From: Acinetobacter variabilis
GTDB lineage: Bacteria; Pseudomonadota; Gammaproteobacteria; Pseudomonadales; Moraxellaceae
Reading direction: 5' to 3'
DNA length: 64,000 nt
NCBI RefSeq assembly: GCF_000369625.1
Contig: NZ_KB850112.1
Location: forward strand, 159,194-223,193
The translations under genes and the position numbers were made by a program. This document shows, piece after piece, positions 9,938-18,553 of the stretch. The notes below the pieces were generated by a model that was not told the origin of the DNA, did no database searches, and saw only the letters and a list, made by a program, of their open reading frames with translations. Position 1 is the first letter of the stretch. Every line of letters starts with the position of its first letter.

Positions 9938-10231
9938 AATTCTATTCCTTGATATGATTATTATTGATGAATGCCGAACCACTTCTACTCTGCAAAAGTC
10001 CTCAGATTCAACATCTCAGCTCTACTATAGAGAGGGAAAAAAATCGCAGGATAAATACTTACAAGCTTGCTACAAAAGGCAACATTTGAATAAAAATAGA
10101 ATTTATTATTTTTATAAATTTCAATATCTTATTGTTGTAATGAGATGATTTTAATATGTAAAAAGCATTACTGATCAGCTTGATATTTTTATTTTATATT
10201 CAGGAAAAATAGGTAAATAAAATTATTGGAA
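9938..10231. other. intergenic region carrying the aldehyde dehydrogenase promoter
   Basis: AT-rich sequence with no supported gene. The ribosome site of the aldehyde dehydrogenase is at about 9944-9949. No clear sigma-54 or other activator site is seen. Confidence 0.4.
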
Positions 10232-10265
10232 AATAAGACAGGCAGAGCTTTCTACCTATCTTATT
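10232..10265 (-). terminator. hairpin after the alpha/beta hydrolase gene
   Basis: An 11-bp stem with one mismatch (arms 10232-10242 and 10255-10265) followed on the minus strand by a short T-rich tail. It lies directly downstream of the hydrolase stop codon. Confidence 0.5.
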
Positions 10266-10273
10266 CATCTGGC

Positions 10274-11242
10274 TTATAGGGCCTTATTCTCCAGCCATTG
10301 AAATAGCTGCTGATAGACCTGCTCACGAACCGGTTTTTCTGAAAGAACCAGATCATGTACCCCATTTTGAATAGAACAGAGTTGCACATCGCCCTGGATT
10401 TTCTGTGCATGTTCAATCATGTCGTGTACCTGAAGAATCACATCACTGGTTTGGGAATTACGGTTAAAACGTAGGGGATAAGTGGTTTTATGGGCATGCA
10501 TCAGCAAAGTCGGAATATTTAAACGTACACCTTGATGAATTTCTTTTTGTGCTTCGTGAATGGCATGTACAAAACTCAGACGCACCCAGTGATAGCTGGG
10601 TTTTTTCCATTCCAGATCAAAATGCCATTCCCCCTGATAGCTAATATGCAGGCTGGGCACATAATGACGGTTTAAGCGGCTAGGAAATAGCATTTCCGGA
10701 AAACGTTTTCCCAGACGGCTCAATTTAGGCACCAGAAACTTTTTCTCAAAAGGTGTCATATTAAAGTCATAAAAAGGACTATTGAGCCATAAGCCTTTAA
10801 TTAAGGGATGATCTGGATGATGTGCTGCATACAGGGTAGTAATTAGTCCGCCGGTAGAATGGCCACTGAGTAAAACCGTATCATGGCCTTCCTGTCCAAT
10901 AATTTCGAGAGCCTGACTGATTTCTGCATCGTATTCTGATAGATGATAGACATTATAAAGTTTCTGATGGGACATATAGGATCGGCCATATTTACGTAAA
11001 TCCAATGCATAAAAATCAAAACCTTGCTGATTAAAATGCTCTGCCATTTCAGTCTGGAAAAAATAATCAATAAAGCCGTGAATATAGAGGACAGCTTTAG
11101 AGGTGGGCTGGTCTGTCTTTTTGCGGATCAGTGTGGCAACTACTGTACCTTCAGTATCTGGCGGAAATTCTAAAGTGGCCTGTTCATAACCTTCACCCAG
11201 AATATCAGGTTGATATTCAAGGCTGGAAAGCGGATGGGACAT
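10274..11242 (-). CDS. alpha/beta hydrolase (serine hydrolase, lysophospholipase-like)
   Basis: A 322-residue soluble alpha/beta hydrolase. The nucleophile elbow GHSTGG lies near residues 127-132, HGFIDYFF near 54-61 supplies the oxyanion region, and NGVHDLVLSE near 300 supplies the catalytic His with a nearby acid. There is no signal peptide. The N-terminal fold resembles monoacylglycerol lipase/serine aminopeptidase S33 proteins. The substrate is not predictable. It is transcribed away from the sRNA locus at 11408-11528. Confidence 0.82.
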   Translation of the reverse strand: MSHPLSSLEYQPDILGEGYEQATLEFPPDTEGTVVATLIRKKTDQPTSKAVLYIHGFIDYFFQTEMAEHFNQQGFDFYALDLRKYGRSYMSHQKLYNVYHLSEYDAEISQALEIIGQEGHDTVLLSGHSTGGLITTLYAAHHPDHPLIKGLWLNSPFYDFNMTPFEKKFLVPKLSRLGKRFPEMLFPSRLNRHYVPSLHISYQGEWHFDLEWKKPSYHWVRLSFVHAIHEAQKEIHQGVRLNIPTLLMHAHKTTYPLRFNRNSQTSDVILQVHDMIEHAQKIQGDVQLCSIQNGVHDLVLSEKPVREQVYQQLFQWLENKAL

Positions 11243-11407
11243 ATTGTTCTACTCATGATTATTTTTATTCACTTATCCTTATGGATTGGCTTGCATTTGT
11301 CAAATCCTGCTGTCTAACCCATTCGAGATCAGTAGTACCATTCAGAGAATAGCCAAATATAAAATCTCAGGTCATTAGTAACCTGATTGACTAATATAAA
11401 GATTAAT

Positions 11408-11528
11408 AAAAAACCCCGGCATCCTGCCGGGGTTTTTCGTATTGGTTAGCTCGGTATAACTCCTGTCGTACCTTACAATCCTTGTGCTTATCTATTGTGA
11501 TTGTTATATGGAACTTCCTGTTCCTGAT
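11408..11528 (-). ncRNA. candidate Rsm/CsrB-family small RNA that would sequester CsrA
   Basis: A roughly 121-nt transcript is predicted from a TATGAT -10 box (11540-11535) to a strong terminator (stem CCCCGGC/GCCGGGG, 11414-11432, followed by T6). Five GGA motifs are present. Four sit in or near hairpin loops: GGAAC-AGGAA-GTTCC (11524-11510), CACAAGGATTGT (about 11485-11474, close to the CsrA consensus), GGTACGAC-AGGA-GTTATACC (11472-11453), and AGGAT in the terminator loop. Length, architecture, weak -35 and an upstream GacA box match RsmX/Y/Z-type RNAs of pseudomonads. No convincing protein is encoded here. Function is inferred. Confidence 0.72.
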
Positions 11529-11584
11529 GTAAGTATCATAGGAAAATTCCACTATCCGGGATAGCCGCAAAGAACCAGAATCGA

Positions 11585-11602
11585 TGTAAGTCAATGCGTA
11601 CA
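11585..11602. promoter_or_regulatory. GacA-box-like upstream activating sequence
   Basis: TGTAAG-N6-CGTACA on the plus strand, i.e. TGTACG-N6-CTTACA on the minus strand. It differs by one base from the known GacA box TGTAAG-N6-CTTACA and has the exact 6-bp spacer. Its centre is about 66 bp upstream of the predicted sRNA start, a position used by GacA at rsm genes. Confidence 0.68.
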
Positions 11603-11761
11603 TGTCTGACTAAAAATTATCCATATTTTCTGTAGAAGTGAGGATTTATTCTGAATCATGAGCTTCGATAAACTAGCCGCTTATGGCTATTTTGCCTGTT
11701 TTTAAGACAATTTTTTTATTTTAATGCAGTTAGAATATGTTGATTGATGAGGGGATAAAAA

Positions 11762-12352
11762 ATGAAATCTATTGCAGTCTTTTGTGGTTCAGCTATGGGG
11801 AATAGCAAAAATTTTAAAGAGCAGGCCCAAGCTTTGGGTGAGTCTATTGCGAATCGTGGAATCACACTGGTTTATGGGGGTGGCCGAGCTGGTCTGATGG
11901 GTGTTGTGGCTGATAGTGCCTTAAATGCCGGTGGAACAGTCATTGGAGTGATTCCACAAAATTTGGTCGATGCAGAATTGGCTCATCCGCTGTTAACAGA
12001 GCTGCATGTAGTGAAAAATATGCATGAACGTAAAACAAAAATGTCTGATCTGGCAGATGCGTTTATTGCCTTGCCGGGCGGGGTGGGGACTTTAGAAGAA
12101 ATTTTTGAGCAGTTGACTTGGGGGCAGTTGGGCCTTCATCAGAAACCTTGTGCATTTTTAAATATCCACGGATTTTATGATGAATTACTAAATTTCCTGA
12201 TGAAAACGACTGAGGCTGGATTTACCCAGTCACGTTTTACCGATGCCTTGATCTTCTCAAGTTCAATTGAGGAAGTATTGGATGCTGTGGAGCATTATCA
12301 TGCGCCTGAACCGAAATGGAATAAAAGCGTAAAGGCAGTAGAATCGGTATGA
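11762..12352 (+). CDS. LOG-family (TIGR00730) Rossmann-fold nucleoside 5'-monophosphate phosphoribohydrolase
   Basis: The 196-residue protein belongs to the LOG/lysine-decarboxylase-like family that releases the base from cytokinin-type or other nucleoside monophosphates. Key blocks are the N-terminal VFCGSAMG, GGGRAGLMG near residues 40-48, and the signature PGGVGTLEE near residues 106-114 with the catalytic Glu. There is no decarboxylase activity in this family despite older annotations. A GAGGGG ribosome site precedes the ATG. A terminator at 12421 follows. Confidence 0.88.
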   Translation: MKSIAVFCGSAMGNSKNFKEQAQALGESIANRGITLVYGGGRAGLMGVVADSALNAGGTVIGVIPQNLVDAELAHPLLTELHVVKNMHERKTKMSDLADAFIALPGGVGTLEEIFEQLTWGQLGLHQKPCAFLNIHGFYDELLNFLMKTTEAGFTQSRFTDALIFSSSIEEVLDAVEHYHAPEPKWNKSVKAVESV

Positions 12353-12420
12353 GTAATACCCCAACCTTGGCAATAGTCACCGACATAAAATACACTAAAT
12401 AACATAATTGGTATTTCAAT

Positions 12421-12456
12421 AAACCCTATATATAACAGTTATATAGGGTTTTTATT
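12421..12456 (+). terminator. rho-independent terminator after the LOG gene
   Basis: A 12-bp AT-rich stem (AAACCCTATATA / TATATAGGGTTT) with a 7-nt loop, followed by a T-rich tract. Confidence 0.75.
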
Positions 12457-12610
12457 TTGTGTGGTGTAATTTAAGGTAGAGTAGGGTGCTTTAAGTTTTG
12501 GTCACTAATTTTAATATGTAAATCAACAATAATTACCGACATATATATTCTCTTTCTAAGAGTAGTTTACTATTTGGTATAATATTATGATGAGGTTAGG
12601 GCTTTGACTG

Positions 12611-12847
12611 CTACGATTTCTGTTTGGCCTTTTGGCGTAAGACATACAAATATAAGTTTTCTACTTTTTCACGTGCCCATGGGGTGGTACGCAAGAATCG
12701 CAATGATGATTTAACACTTGGGTCTATGCAAAAACATCTAATCTCAATTTTACGACTTAAACCTTCAAAGCCACCGTAGTAATCCAATAATTCATCCAAA
12801 ATGTCAGCAAGTTTTTTACCGTGTAAAGGATCATTGGTGGTGTTCAT
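12611..12847 (-). CDS. VF530-family small DNA-binding protein (DUF2132)
   Basis: The 78-residue protein matches the VF530 pattern: DPLHGKKLADILDELLDYYGG, then IRCFCIDPSVKSSLRFLRTTPWAREKVE-type sequence (positions about 34-62) with the conserved CF, KSSL and TPWAR blocks. The founding member from Vibrio fischeri was solved as a small helical DNA-binding protein; its biological role is unknown. The gene stands alone. Confidence 0.85.
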   Translation of the reverse strand: MNTTNDPLHGKKLADILDELLDYYGGFEGLSRKIEIRCFCIDPSVKSSLRFLRTTPWAREKVENLYLYVLRQKAKQKS

Positions 12848-13210
12848 AATAGATCAATCGTATTTTGGGTGGCCATTATTATAACCTGGGCTAGTTGGAA
12901 AACTAGAGAGTTGGAATGTAGGTAATGATGGACTGAATAGCCACTAAAATTCTAGACACACATAACCATATTTTGGACTGCCACTGCTGTCCCACAATTT
13001 TTACAAGAGGAAGCTTACGCGAGCTTCCTCTTGATTGATGGAGGCTTTATCGAGTGAAAATAACGCTTTTAAGGTTTTTATTTCAAATAAATTTACTGGA
13101 ATTATTCTGAGTAAGCGCTGAACTGTATTAGTTCAGAGTTAATCTGATTTTTTATCTTAGGAAAGAAAATTATTTCACCTAACCTTAAAATAATGTTTTT
13201 CAGTAACCAG
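12848..13210. other. intergenic region with one strong stem-loop
   Basis: A 12-bp perfect stem lies at 13004-13033 (CAAGAGGAAGCT / AGCTTCCTCTTG, short loop). It has no good T-run on either side, so it is either a weak terminator or another RNA structure. No gene is supported in the rest. Confidence 0.5.
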
Positions 13211-13402
13211 CTAAATTTTTATTTGTTTATAAAGACGCTCTTTAGGGTCTTCATTTGATTTTGTGACTTTATCAGCAAATTTCTTATCTAACATCAAGGC
13301 TGCATATGTTTTGGAACCTATCTCCAATCGGTCTACCTTATTTCCTTCTTGTTCAAACTCTTCAATTAATTTATTGACTTTTTTTACGCTGATATCACTC
13401 AT
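13211..13402 (-). CDS. hypothetical small protein
   Basis: A 63-residue acidic/basic protein starting MSDISVKKVNKLIEEFEQ, predicted helical, with no recognisable family. The ATG at 13400-13402 is chosen over a TTG three codons upstream. The ribosome site is weak (GAAAGAT), so expression is uncertain. It stands alone before a non-coding stretch. Confidence 0.45.
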   Translation of the reverse strand: MSDISVKKVNKLIEEFEQEGNKVDRLEIGSKTYAALMLDKKFADKVTKSNEDPKERLYKQIKI

Positions 13403-13411
13403 ATCTTTCAA

Positions 13412-13797
13412 CCATTTAATTTGGGGTTCTTTTAATCTAATCTTTAATTATTGAGATTAGATTAAAGTACAAAGCGCATTTAAGGGCTAATAGCTTATGG
13501 AGTAATCACCCCAGGTTAATTAACCCGAATCGCGGATAAGAAATAAACTTGAAAAATAAGAGGACTAGAGCCATCAGTTGAGTTACCAAACCTAAAGCTT
13601 TAGCCCCGATGTTCAATAGTAACGAATTATTCTGCGTAATTGATGATTTCTTTCTGAAATTTGAAGCAACTTATTGGAAATTTTCTAAATAAAGTCATCA
13701 GTCTATAAGAATTCGAATAGCCCAACTCAGCCTCTCAGAAATTAGTTTTATCGTCATTTGGTATATTTAGGACTTGGAAAAATTAGGCTTCATAGAA
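13412..13797. other. non-coding stretch upstream of phoD
   Basis: About 390 bp with no supported gene on either strand. I saw no remnant of a known gene. The phoD control region begins immediately after. Confidence 0.4.
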
Positions 13798-13826
13798 ATG
13801 TCATAATTTAGAGATATTAATGTCAT
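13798..13826 (+). promoter_or_regulatory. Pho box upstream of phoD
   Basis: ATGTCAT at 13798-13804 and ATGTCAT at 13820-13826, with a weaker 7-mer (TAGAGAT) midway at 13809-13815. The 11-bp period is that of PhoB half-sites. It ends 46 bp before the phoD start. Confidence 0.68.
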
Positions 13827-13872
13827 CGAACTGGATTAAAAAAGAACAAAAAACCCACAATAGCAAGCTGTT

Positions 13873-15645
13873 ATGACTAAAAAAATATCCAGACGTGAAC
13901 TGCTTAAGACCTCCATTGCAGGCTTCGGTGCTTTGTCTTTACCCATATCTTTGACCGCTTGTGGCAGTGATGAGGATGCTTCAGATCAAGCTCAGGCACA
14001 TCCTAAAGTCGCTTTTAAACATGGGGTGGCCAGTGGTGATCCCTTACAGGATCGGATAATTCTATGGACACGCTTAAGTCCGGAAGATGAAAACCTGCGT
14101 TATCAGGTGCAGTGGGAAATTGCTGCCGATCAGGATTTTCGCCAGATAATCAATACAGGACAAGTTGAAACCAGTCGGTCGCAAGATTTCACGGTTAAAG
14201 TCGATGCGGATCGTCTATCGGCAGGGCAAACTTATTTTTACCGTTTTAAGTGTGCATCGGTATATTCATCTGTCGGTCAAACCAAAACTTTAGCCACGCA
14301 AAGCAAGCTGGTGCAATTTGCCGTTTGTTCATGTTCCAATTATCCAGCCGGATATTTTCATATCTATCAGGAAATTGCCCAGCAAGACCTAGATGTGGTG
14401 ATTCATTTAGGGGATTACATTTATGAGTACGGGATGGGTGGTTATGCGACTGAACAGGCTGCAGCATTAGGCCGAAGTCTGGCTGCAGATAATGCTGAGG
14501 AAATCATTAAACTGGAAGACTACCGCAAGCGTTATGCCTTGTATCGAACTGATGCGGACTTACAAGCAGCACATCAGCGTCATCCATTTATTGTGGTCTG
14601 GGATGATCATGAGCTGACCAATGATACCTGGGAGCAGGGTGCGGAAAATCATGATGTTTCAGAAGGTGATTTTTTTGCACGTAAGCTGGCTGCTTTGCAG
14701 GCCTATTTTGAATGGATGCCGATTCGTCCAGTGTCTGAAAAAGATCATTTGAATATTTATCGCCAGTTTAATTTTGGTGATCTGGTTCAGCTGAATATGC
14801 TGGATACTCGTATTTTGGCGCGTAACAAGCAATTGCAATATGCTGACTATCTTACCGCGACAGGACTAGATGTCAATAAATTTCAGACAGATTTGCTCAA
14901 TCCGACGCGTACCTTGTTAGGACATACACAACGTGAATGGATACTGAAACAACTCAGCCAATCGAATGCCGTCTGGAATGTGCTGGGTCAGCAGGTGCTG
15001 ATGAGCAAGATGCTAATTCCGGCCGAAATTCTGGCTGTTTTGGGGCAGATCACCAGTGGTCAGGCCACTGCAGATGTGTTGCTACAAGTGCGTCAGATGC
15101 TGACAGAACTGGTAGGCCTAAAAATACGCTATCTGCAAAATGATCCAACTTTGACAAAGGCAGAATTAGCCAGAATACTGACTGTTGTGCCTTATAATCT
15201 TGATGCCTGGGATGGGTACGTCGTGGAGCGTGAGGTGATTTATACGGCTTGTAAACAGCTGAATAAAAAACTGATTGTACTTGCAGGAGATACCCATAAT
15301 GCCTGGAACTCCACTTTGAGAGATCAAGCCGGCAGTACAGTCGGGGTAGAACTAGCGACCAGTTCAGTTTCATCACCGGGTATGGAGAAGTATTTGCAGA
15401 TTCCCTTAGCCCAGTTACAGGAATTTGAAATGGCATTTACTACGCTAATTGATGAGCTGAATTATTGTAATTTGAATCAACGCGGATACTTGAGTGTTGC
15501 ATTTACCCCGGATCAGGTACAGGCGAACTGGATTTTTATCGATAGCATCCAGAATCGTAGTTATCAGGTTGATCAAAGCCGTGCGTATCAGCTTCAATTA
15601 GATCATGAATTAAATGAAATCAAACCGTTAAAGCAAACTGCCTAA
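13873..15645 (+). CDS. phoD: PhoD-family alkaline phosphatase/phosphodiesterase, Tat-exported lipoprotein
   Basis: Hydrolyses phosphodiesters and monoesters outside the cytoplasm under phosphate limitation. The 590-residue precursor begins with a twin-arginine signal (ISRRELLKTS) and a lipobox-like LTAC near residues 27-30. The PhoD N-terminal domain (HGVASGDPLQDRIILWTRL, about 50-68) precedes the metallophosphatase domain with HLGDYIYEYG near 178, WDDHELTND near 247, and AGDTHNAW near 474, which carry the metal ligands. A Pho box lies upstream and a strong terminator follows. Confidence 0.92.
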   Translation: MTKKISRRELLKTSIAGFGALSLPISLTACGSDEDASDQAQAHPKVAFKHGVASGDPLQDRIILWTRLSPEDENLRYQVQWEIAADQDFRQIINTGQVETSRSQDFTVKVDADRLSAGQTYFYRFKCASVYSSVGQTKTLATQSKLVQFAVCSCSNYPAGYFHIYQEIAQQDLDVVIHLGDYIYEYGMGGYATEQAAALGRSLAADNAEEIIKLEDYRKRYALYRTDADLQAAHQRHPFIVVWDDHELTNDTWEQGAENHDVSEGDFFARKLAALQAYFEWMPIRPVSEKDHLNIYRQFNFGDLVQLNMLDTRILARNKQLQYADYLTATGLDVNKFQTDLLNPTRTLLGHTQREWILKQLSQSNAVWNVLGQQVLMSKMLIPAEILAVLGQITSGQATADVLLQVRQMLTELVGLKIRYLQNDPTLTKAELARILTVVPYNLDAWDGYVVEREVIYTACKQLNKKLIVLAGDTHNAWNSTLRDQAGSTVGVELATSSVSSPGMEKYLQIPLAQLQEFEMAFTTLIDELNYCNLNQRGYLSVAFTPDQVQANWIFIDSIQNRSYQVDQSRAYQLQLDHELNEIKPLKQTA

Positions 15646-15659
15646 GCTGCTTAGAGTTT

Positions 15660-15690
15660 AAATATCCGGGCCAATGCCCGGATATTTTTT
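15660..15690 (+). terminator. rho-independent terminator after phoD
   Basis: Stem AATATCCGGGC / GCCCGGATATT with a CAAT loop, followed by a T7 run. Confidence 0.88.
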
Positions 15691-16020
15691 TATAACATTT
15701 CATCCCTATAGCTATCAATATCCAGATGTTTGATCGTATTTGCAATACTGATGCTCATATTTTAGTAGCCGCGTATATAATCCGGCAAAGTGAATTAATT
15801 GCTGTTTTAGTTCGGCATACCGAGGATCATGGCTTGAATAAAAACGTAATTTTAGTCGTAGCAGGCAGGTTTTTTATAAGCCCAAAAACAGATTTTATGT
15901 AATGGGAACAAAAATCATGGCAGCCAAGGCCCAAGGAATTAAGAGCTTGGCTTTGTCCCTGATTCCGCGGATTTTAATTTGGGGATTTACGCATTGTTAT
16001 GTGCATATCAACTCACCCAT
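15691..16020. other. non-coding region between the convergent phoD and ppk1 genes
   Basis: No supported gene. The composition is mixed and partly coding-like, so it may be a worn gene remnant, but I could not identify a family in any frame. Confidence 0.35.
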
Positions 16021-16060
16021 CAAAATAAGCCAAAAATTCTAATTATAGAATCAGTGGCTT
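16021..16060 (-). terminator. terminator-like hairpin after ppk1
   Basis: Minus-strand arms AAGCCA/TGGCTT with an inner ATTCTA/TAGAAT stem, followed by TTATTTTG. It lies 18 bp past the ppk1 stop. Confidence 0.55.
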
Positions 16061-16078
16061 AAACAGGATTCGGGTTAA

Positions 16079-18157
16079 TTAAGATGTATGGTTTAATAAG
16101 TGCTGTTGTGCGATATACATGGGCTTATCCAAACTTGGTGTACATTGAATCCATGTTCCATCTGCTTGAAGCTCCCATGCACGGCGGTTATCTTGAAGAT
16201 AATTCATTAAGCCATCTTGCAGAATTTGTTTACGAAGTTTTTTATCTTCGATTGGGAAACAGGTCTCGATGCGAGAGAATAAATTACGCCCCATCCAATC
16301 TGCACTGGCGCAATAAAGCTTGTTTTCGCCCTGATGGTAAAAATAATAAACCCGGGTATGTTCTAAAAAACGTCCCACAATTGAGCGGACTCGAATATTT
16401 TCAGAAAGCCCTTTCACCTGTGGGCGTAAGCAGCAAATTGAACGGACAATCAAATCGATTTGAACGCCCGCTTTAGATGCCCTATATAGGGCATCAATTA
16501 GTTGAGGTTCAGTTAAGGCATTTACTTTAATAATAATCTGCGCTTTTTTGCCTGCTTTGCTATTTTCAGTTTCAGTTTCGATGAGTTCAATCAATTGAGA
16601 ATGCAGAGTAAATGGTGCATGAAAAAGTTTTTTCAATTTGACCATTTTCCCCATGCCTGTGAGCTCCTGAAAGACTTTATGGACATCTTCACAAATATCA
16701 GCATCACTGGTCAGTAGTCCATAATCAGTATAGATTTTGGCATTCATTGCATGATAGTTACCTGTGCCTAAATGAACATAACGTTTAATTTTGTCTATTT
16801 CACGACGCACGATCAGAATCATTTTGGCGTGGGTTTTATAGCCAACGATCCCATATACAACAACCGCCCCAGCTTCTTGTAATAGATTGGCAACTTCGAT
16901 ATTTGACTCTTCATCAAAGCGAGCACGTAATTCAATCACTGCTGTGACTTCCTTACCATTTCGTGCCGCTTCAGCAAGGACTTGCACAATTTCAGAATGT
17001 ACACCACTCCGATAAAGGGTTTGTTTTATGGCTAACACATGTGGATCATGGGCTGCCTCTTTCAGTAGCTTAATGACCGGAGCGAAAGAGTGAAAAGGGT
17101 GATGTAATAAAACATCTCCGGTTTTTAATACCTCAAATATGGATTTTTTCCCATACAACACTTTCGGTAATTTTTGTACATGGGGAGGAAAACGTAACTC
17201 TGGCAAATTGAAGTTCGATATAAAGCGCGCCAGATTAAGCGGGCCGTCAATACGATAGAGTTGCTCTTGCTTAAGATCAAATTGTCCAAGTAAATAATCA
17301 ATAATATTTTCAGGGCAATTTTTAGTCACCTCAAGTCTTACAGCCCGACCAAAGCGCCGTGAGGATAGTTCATCTTTTAAGGCAATTGCTAAGTCTTCAA
17401 CATCTTCTGAGATAGTTAAATCTGCATTACGTGTGACCCGAAATTGATAACATCCAGTGGTGGTTACCCCTGGAAATAACTCATGAAGATGTTGCTGAAT
17501 AATGGCTGAAAGTAGAATGTAGTGTTCATCCTCGCCAGAAATACTATTAGGTAACTTTACTAATCTAGGTAATGATCGTGGTGCGGGAACAATCGCCAAA
17601 TCAATTTTTCGTCCAAATGCATCTTTACCTTCTAGGGTTACAATGAAATTTAGACTTTTATTCACTAGCCGAGGAAAGGGGTGGGCTGGATCTAAACTGA
17701 TAGGTGTGACCACAGGTCGAACTTCATTATGGAAATAGTCCTTAATCCATTCTTTATGTTTTTCGAGGATGTCACCATACTGAATGAAATGAACACCATG
17801 TCCTTGCAGTTGTGGTAAGAGATTATAATTAAGTATTTTATACTGTTCTTCGACAGCTTCGTGTGCAAGTTTGGAAATGGTGGTGACTATATCTGAGAGG
17901 AGTGAGTTATCTGGACGAGCTCTAGCATGATCTGAAAGTTCAATTTGTTGCATTAAACTGGCAACTCGTATTTCAAAAAACTCATCCAGATTACTTGAAA
18001 AAATAATTAAAAAATTTAATCGTTCAAGTAAAGGGTATTCAGTATCTTTCGCCTGTGCCAACACCCGCTTATGAAACTCAAATAGTGAGAGCTCTCTATT
18101 TATATACTTTTTTAACGGATGTGATGAAGAGTTTGAAGACACATTTAAGGTAGTCAT
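16079..18157 (-). CDS. ppk1: polyphosphate kinase 1
   Basis: Reversibly polymerises the gamma-phosphate of ATP into polyphosphate. The 692-residue protein has the N-terminal domain ([16 protein letters not shown] near 17), the head domain, and the two phospholipase D-like catalytic domains. The autophosphorylated-His region [10 protein letters not shown] lies near 455, and [16 protein letters not shown] near 625. It is divergent from the ExeM-like nuclease gene and shares a regulatory region with it that holds one Pho box per direction. This links polyphosphate storage to phosphate status. Confidence 0.95.
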   Translation of the reverse strand: MTTLNVSSNSSSHPLKKYINRELSLFEFHKRVLAQAKDTEYPLLERLNFLIIFSSNLDEFFEIRVASLMQQIELSDHARARPDNSLLSDIVTTISKLAHEAVEEQYKILNYNLLPQLQGHGVHFIQYGDILEKHKEWIKDYFHNEVRPVVTPISLDPAHPFPRLVNKSLNFIVTLEGKDAFGRKIDLAIVPAPRSLPRLVKLPNSISGEDEHYILLSAIIQQHLHELFPGVTTTGCYQFRVTRNADLTISEDVEDLAIALKDELSSRRFGRAVRLEVTKNCPENIIDYLLGQFDLKQEQLYRIDGPLNLARFISNFNLPELRFPPHVQKLPKVLYGKKSIFEVLKTGDVLLHHPFHSFAPVIKLLKEAAHDPHVLAIKQTLYRSGVHSEIVQVLAEAARNGKEVTAVIELRARFDEESNIEVANLLQEAGAVVVYGIVGYKTHAKMILIVRREIDKIKRYVHLGTGNYHAMNAKIYTDYGLLTSDADICEDVHKVFQELTGMGKMVKLKKLFHAPFTLHSQLIELIETETENSKAGKKAQIIIKVNALTEPQLIDALYRASKAGVQIDLIVRSICCLRPQVKGLSENIRVRSIVGRFLEHTRVYYFYHQGENKLYCASADWMGRNLFSRIETCFPIEDKKLRKQILQDGLMNYLQDNRRAWELQADGTWIQCTPSLDKPMYIAQQHLLNHTS

Positions 18158-18311
18158 TTATGGCTCTTATAAAGTCAGATTGCAGCGCTGAAGGAAGCTA
18201 ATAGAAAATTCTTTAAAGCCTTTGAAAGAGGTTAATTGACTCTTTGTAAATAAAAAAATGACTAATTCTGTAGAAAGGCTAAGAATTAAACTTTATTCAA
18301 CTAAGCATTCT

Positions 18312-18340
18312 GTGACTGTTTCATGACATATTTATGACAT
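18312..18340 (-). promoter_or_regulatory. Pho box for ppk1
   Basis: On the minus strand ATGTCAT-AAAT-ATGTCAT-GAAA-CAGTCAC: three 7-mers with 4-bp gaps, the canonical PhoB arrangement. It is about 155 bp upstream of the ppk1 start, leaving room for a long leader. Confidence 0.75.
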
Positions 18341-18476
18341 CGTACTGTATTGTTATTTCATCTGGGTAATATTCAGACTTTTATCTGAATTTAGAAGAAA
18401 AGGGGCAACGTTGATTTAAACCGGGACAACTTGGGGGCTTAATGAGAAAAATTCTAGAAAAGCGATTTCACTAAAA

Positions 18477-18505
18477 CTGTCATCAGTTATTCATAGTGAT
18501 GTCAT
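18477..18505 (+). promoter_or_regulatory. Pho box for the ExeM-like nuclease gene
   Basis: CTGTCAT-CAGT-TATTCAT-AGTG-ATGTCAT: three 7-mers with exact 4-bp spacers. It ends 48 bp before the start codon, so it can replace a -35 element. Confidence 0.8.
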
Positions 18506-18553
18506 GTATAAAAACTAAGCTATTTTGAATTTTAACAACTGTTCAAAATCATT

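Noticed and set aside
11403..11603. Minus-strand 66-codon frame overlapping the candidate sRNA
   Set aside because: No family, no ribosome site, ends inside the terminator; the RNA features explain the sequence better.
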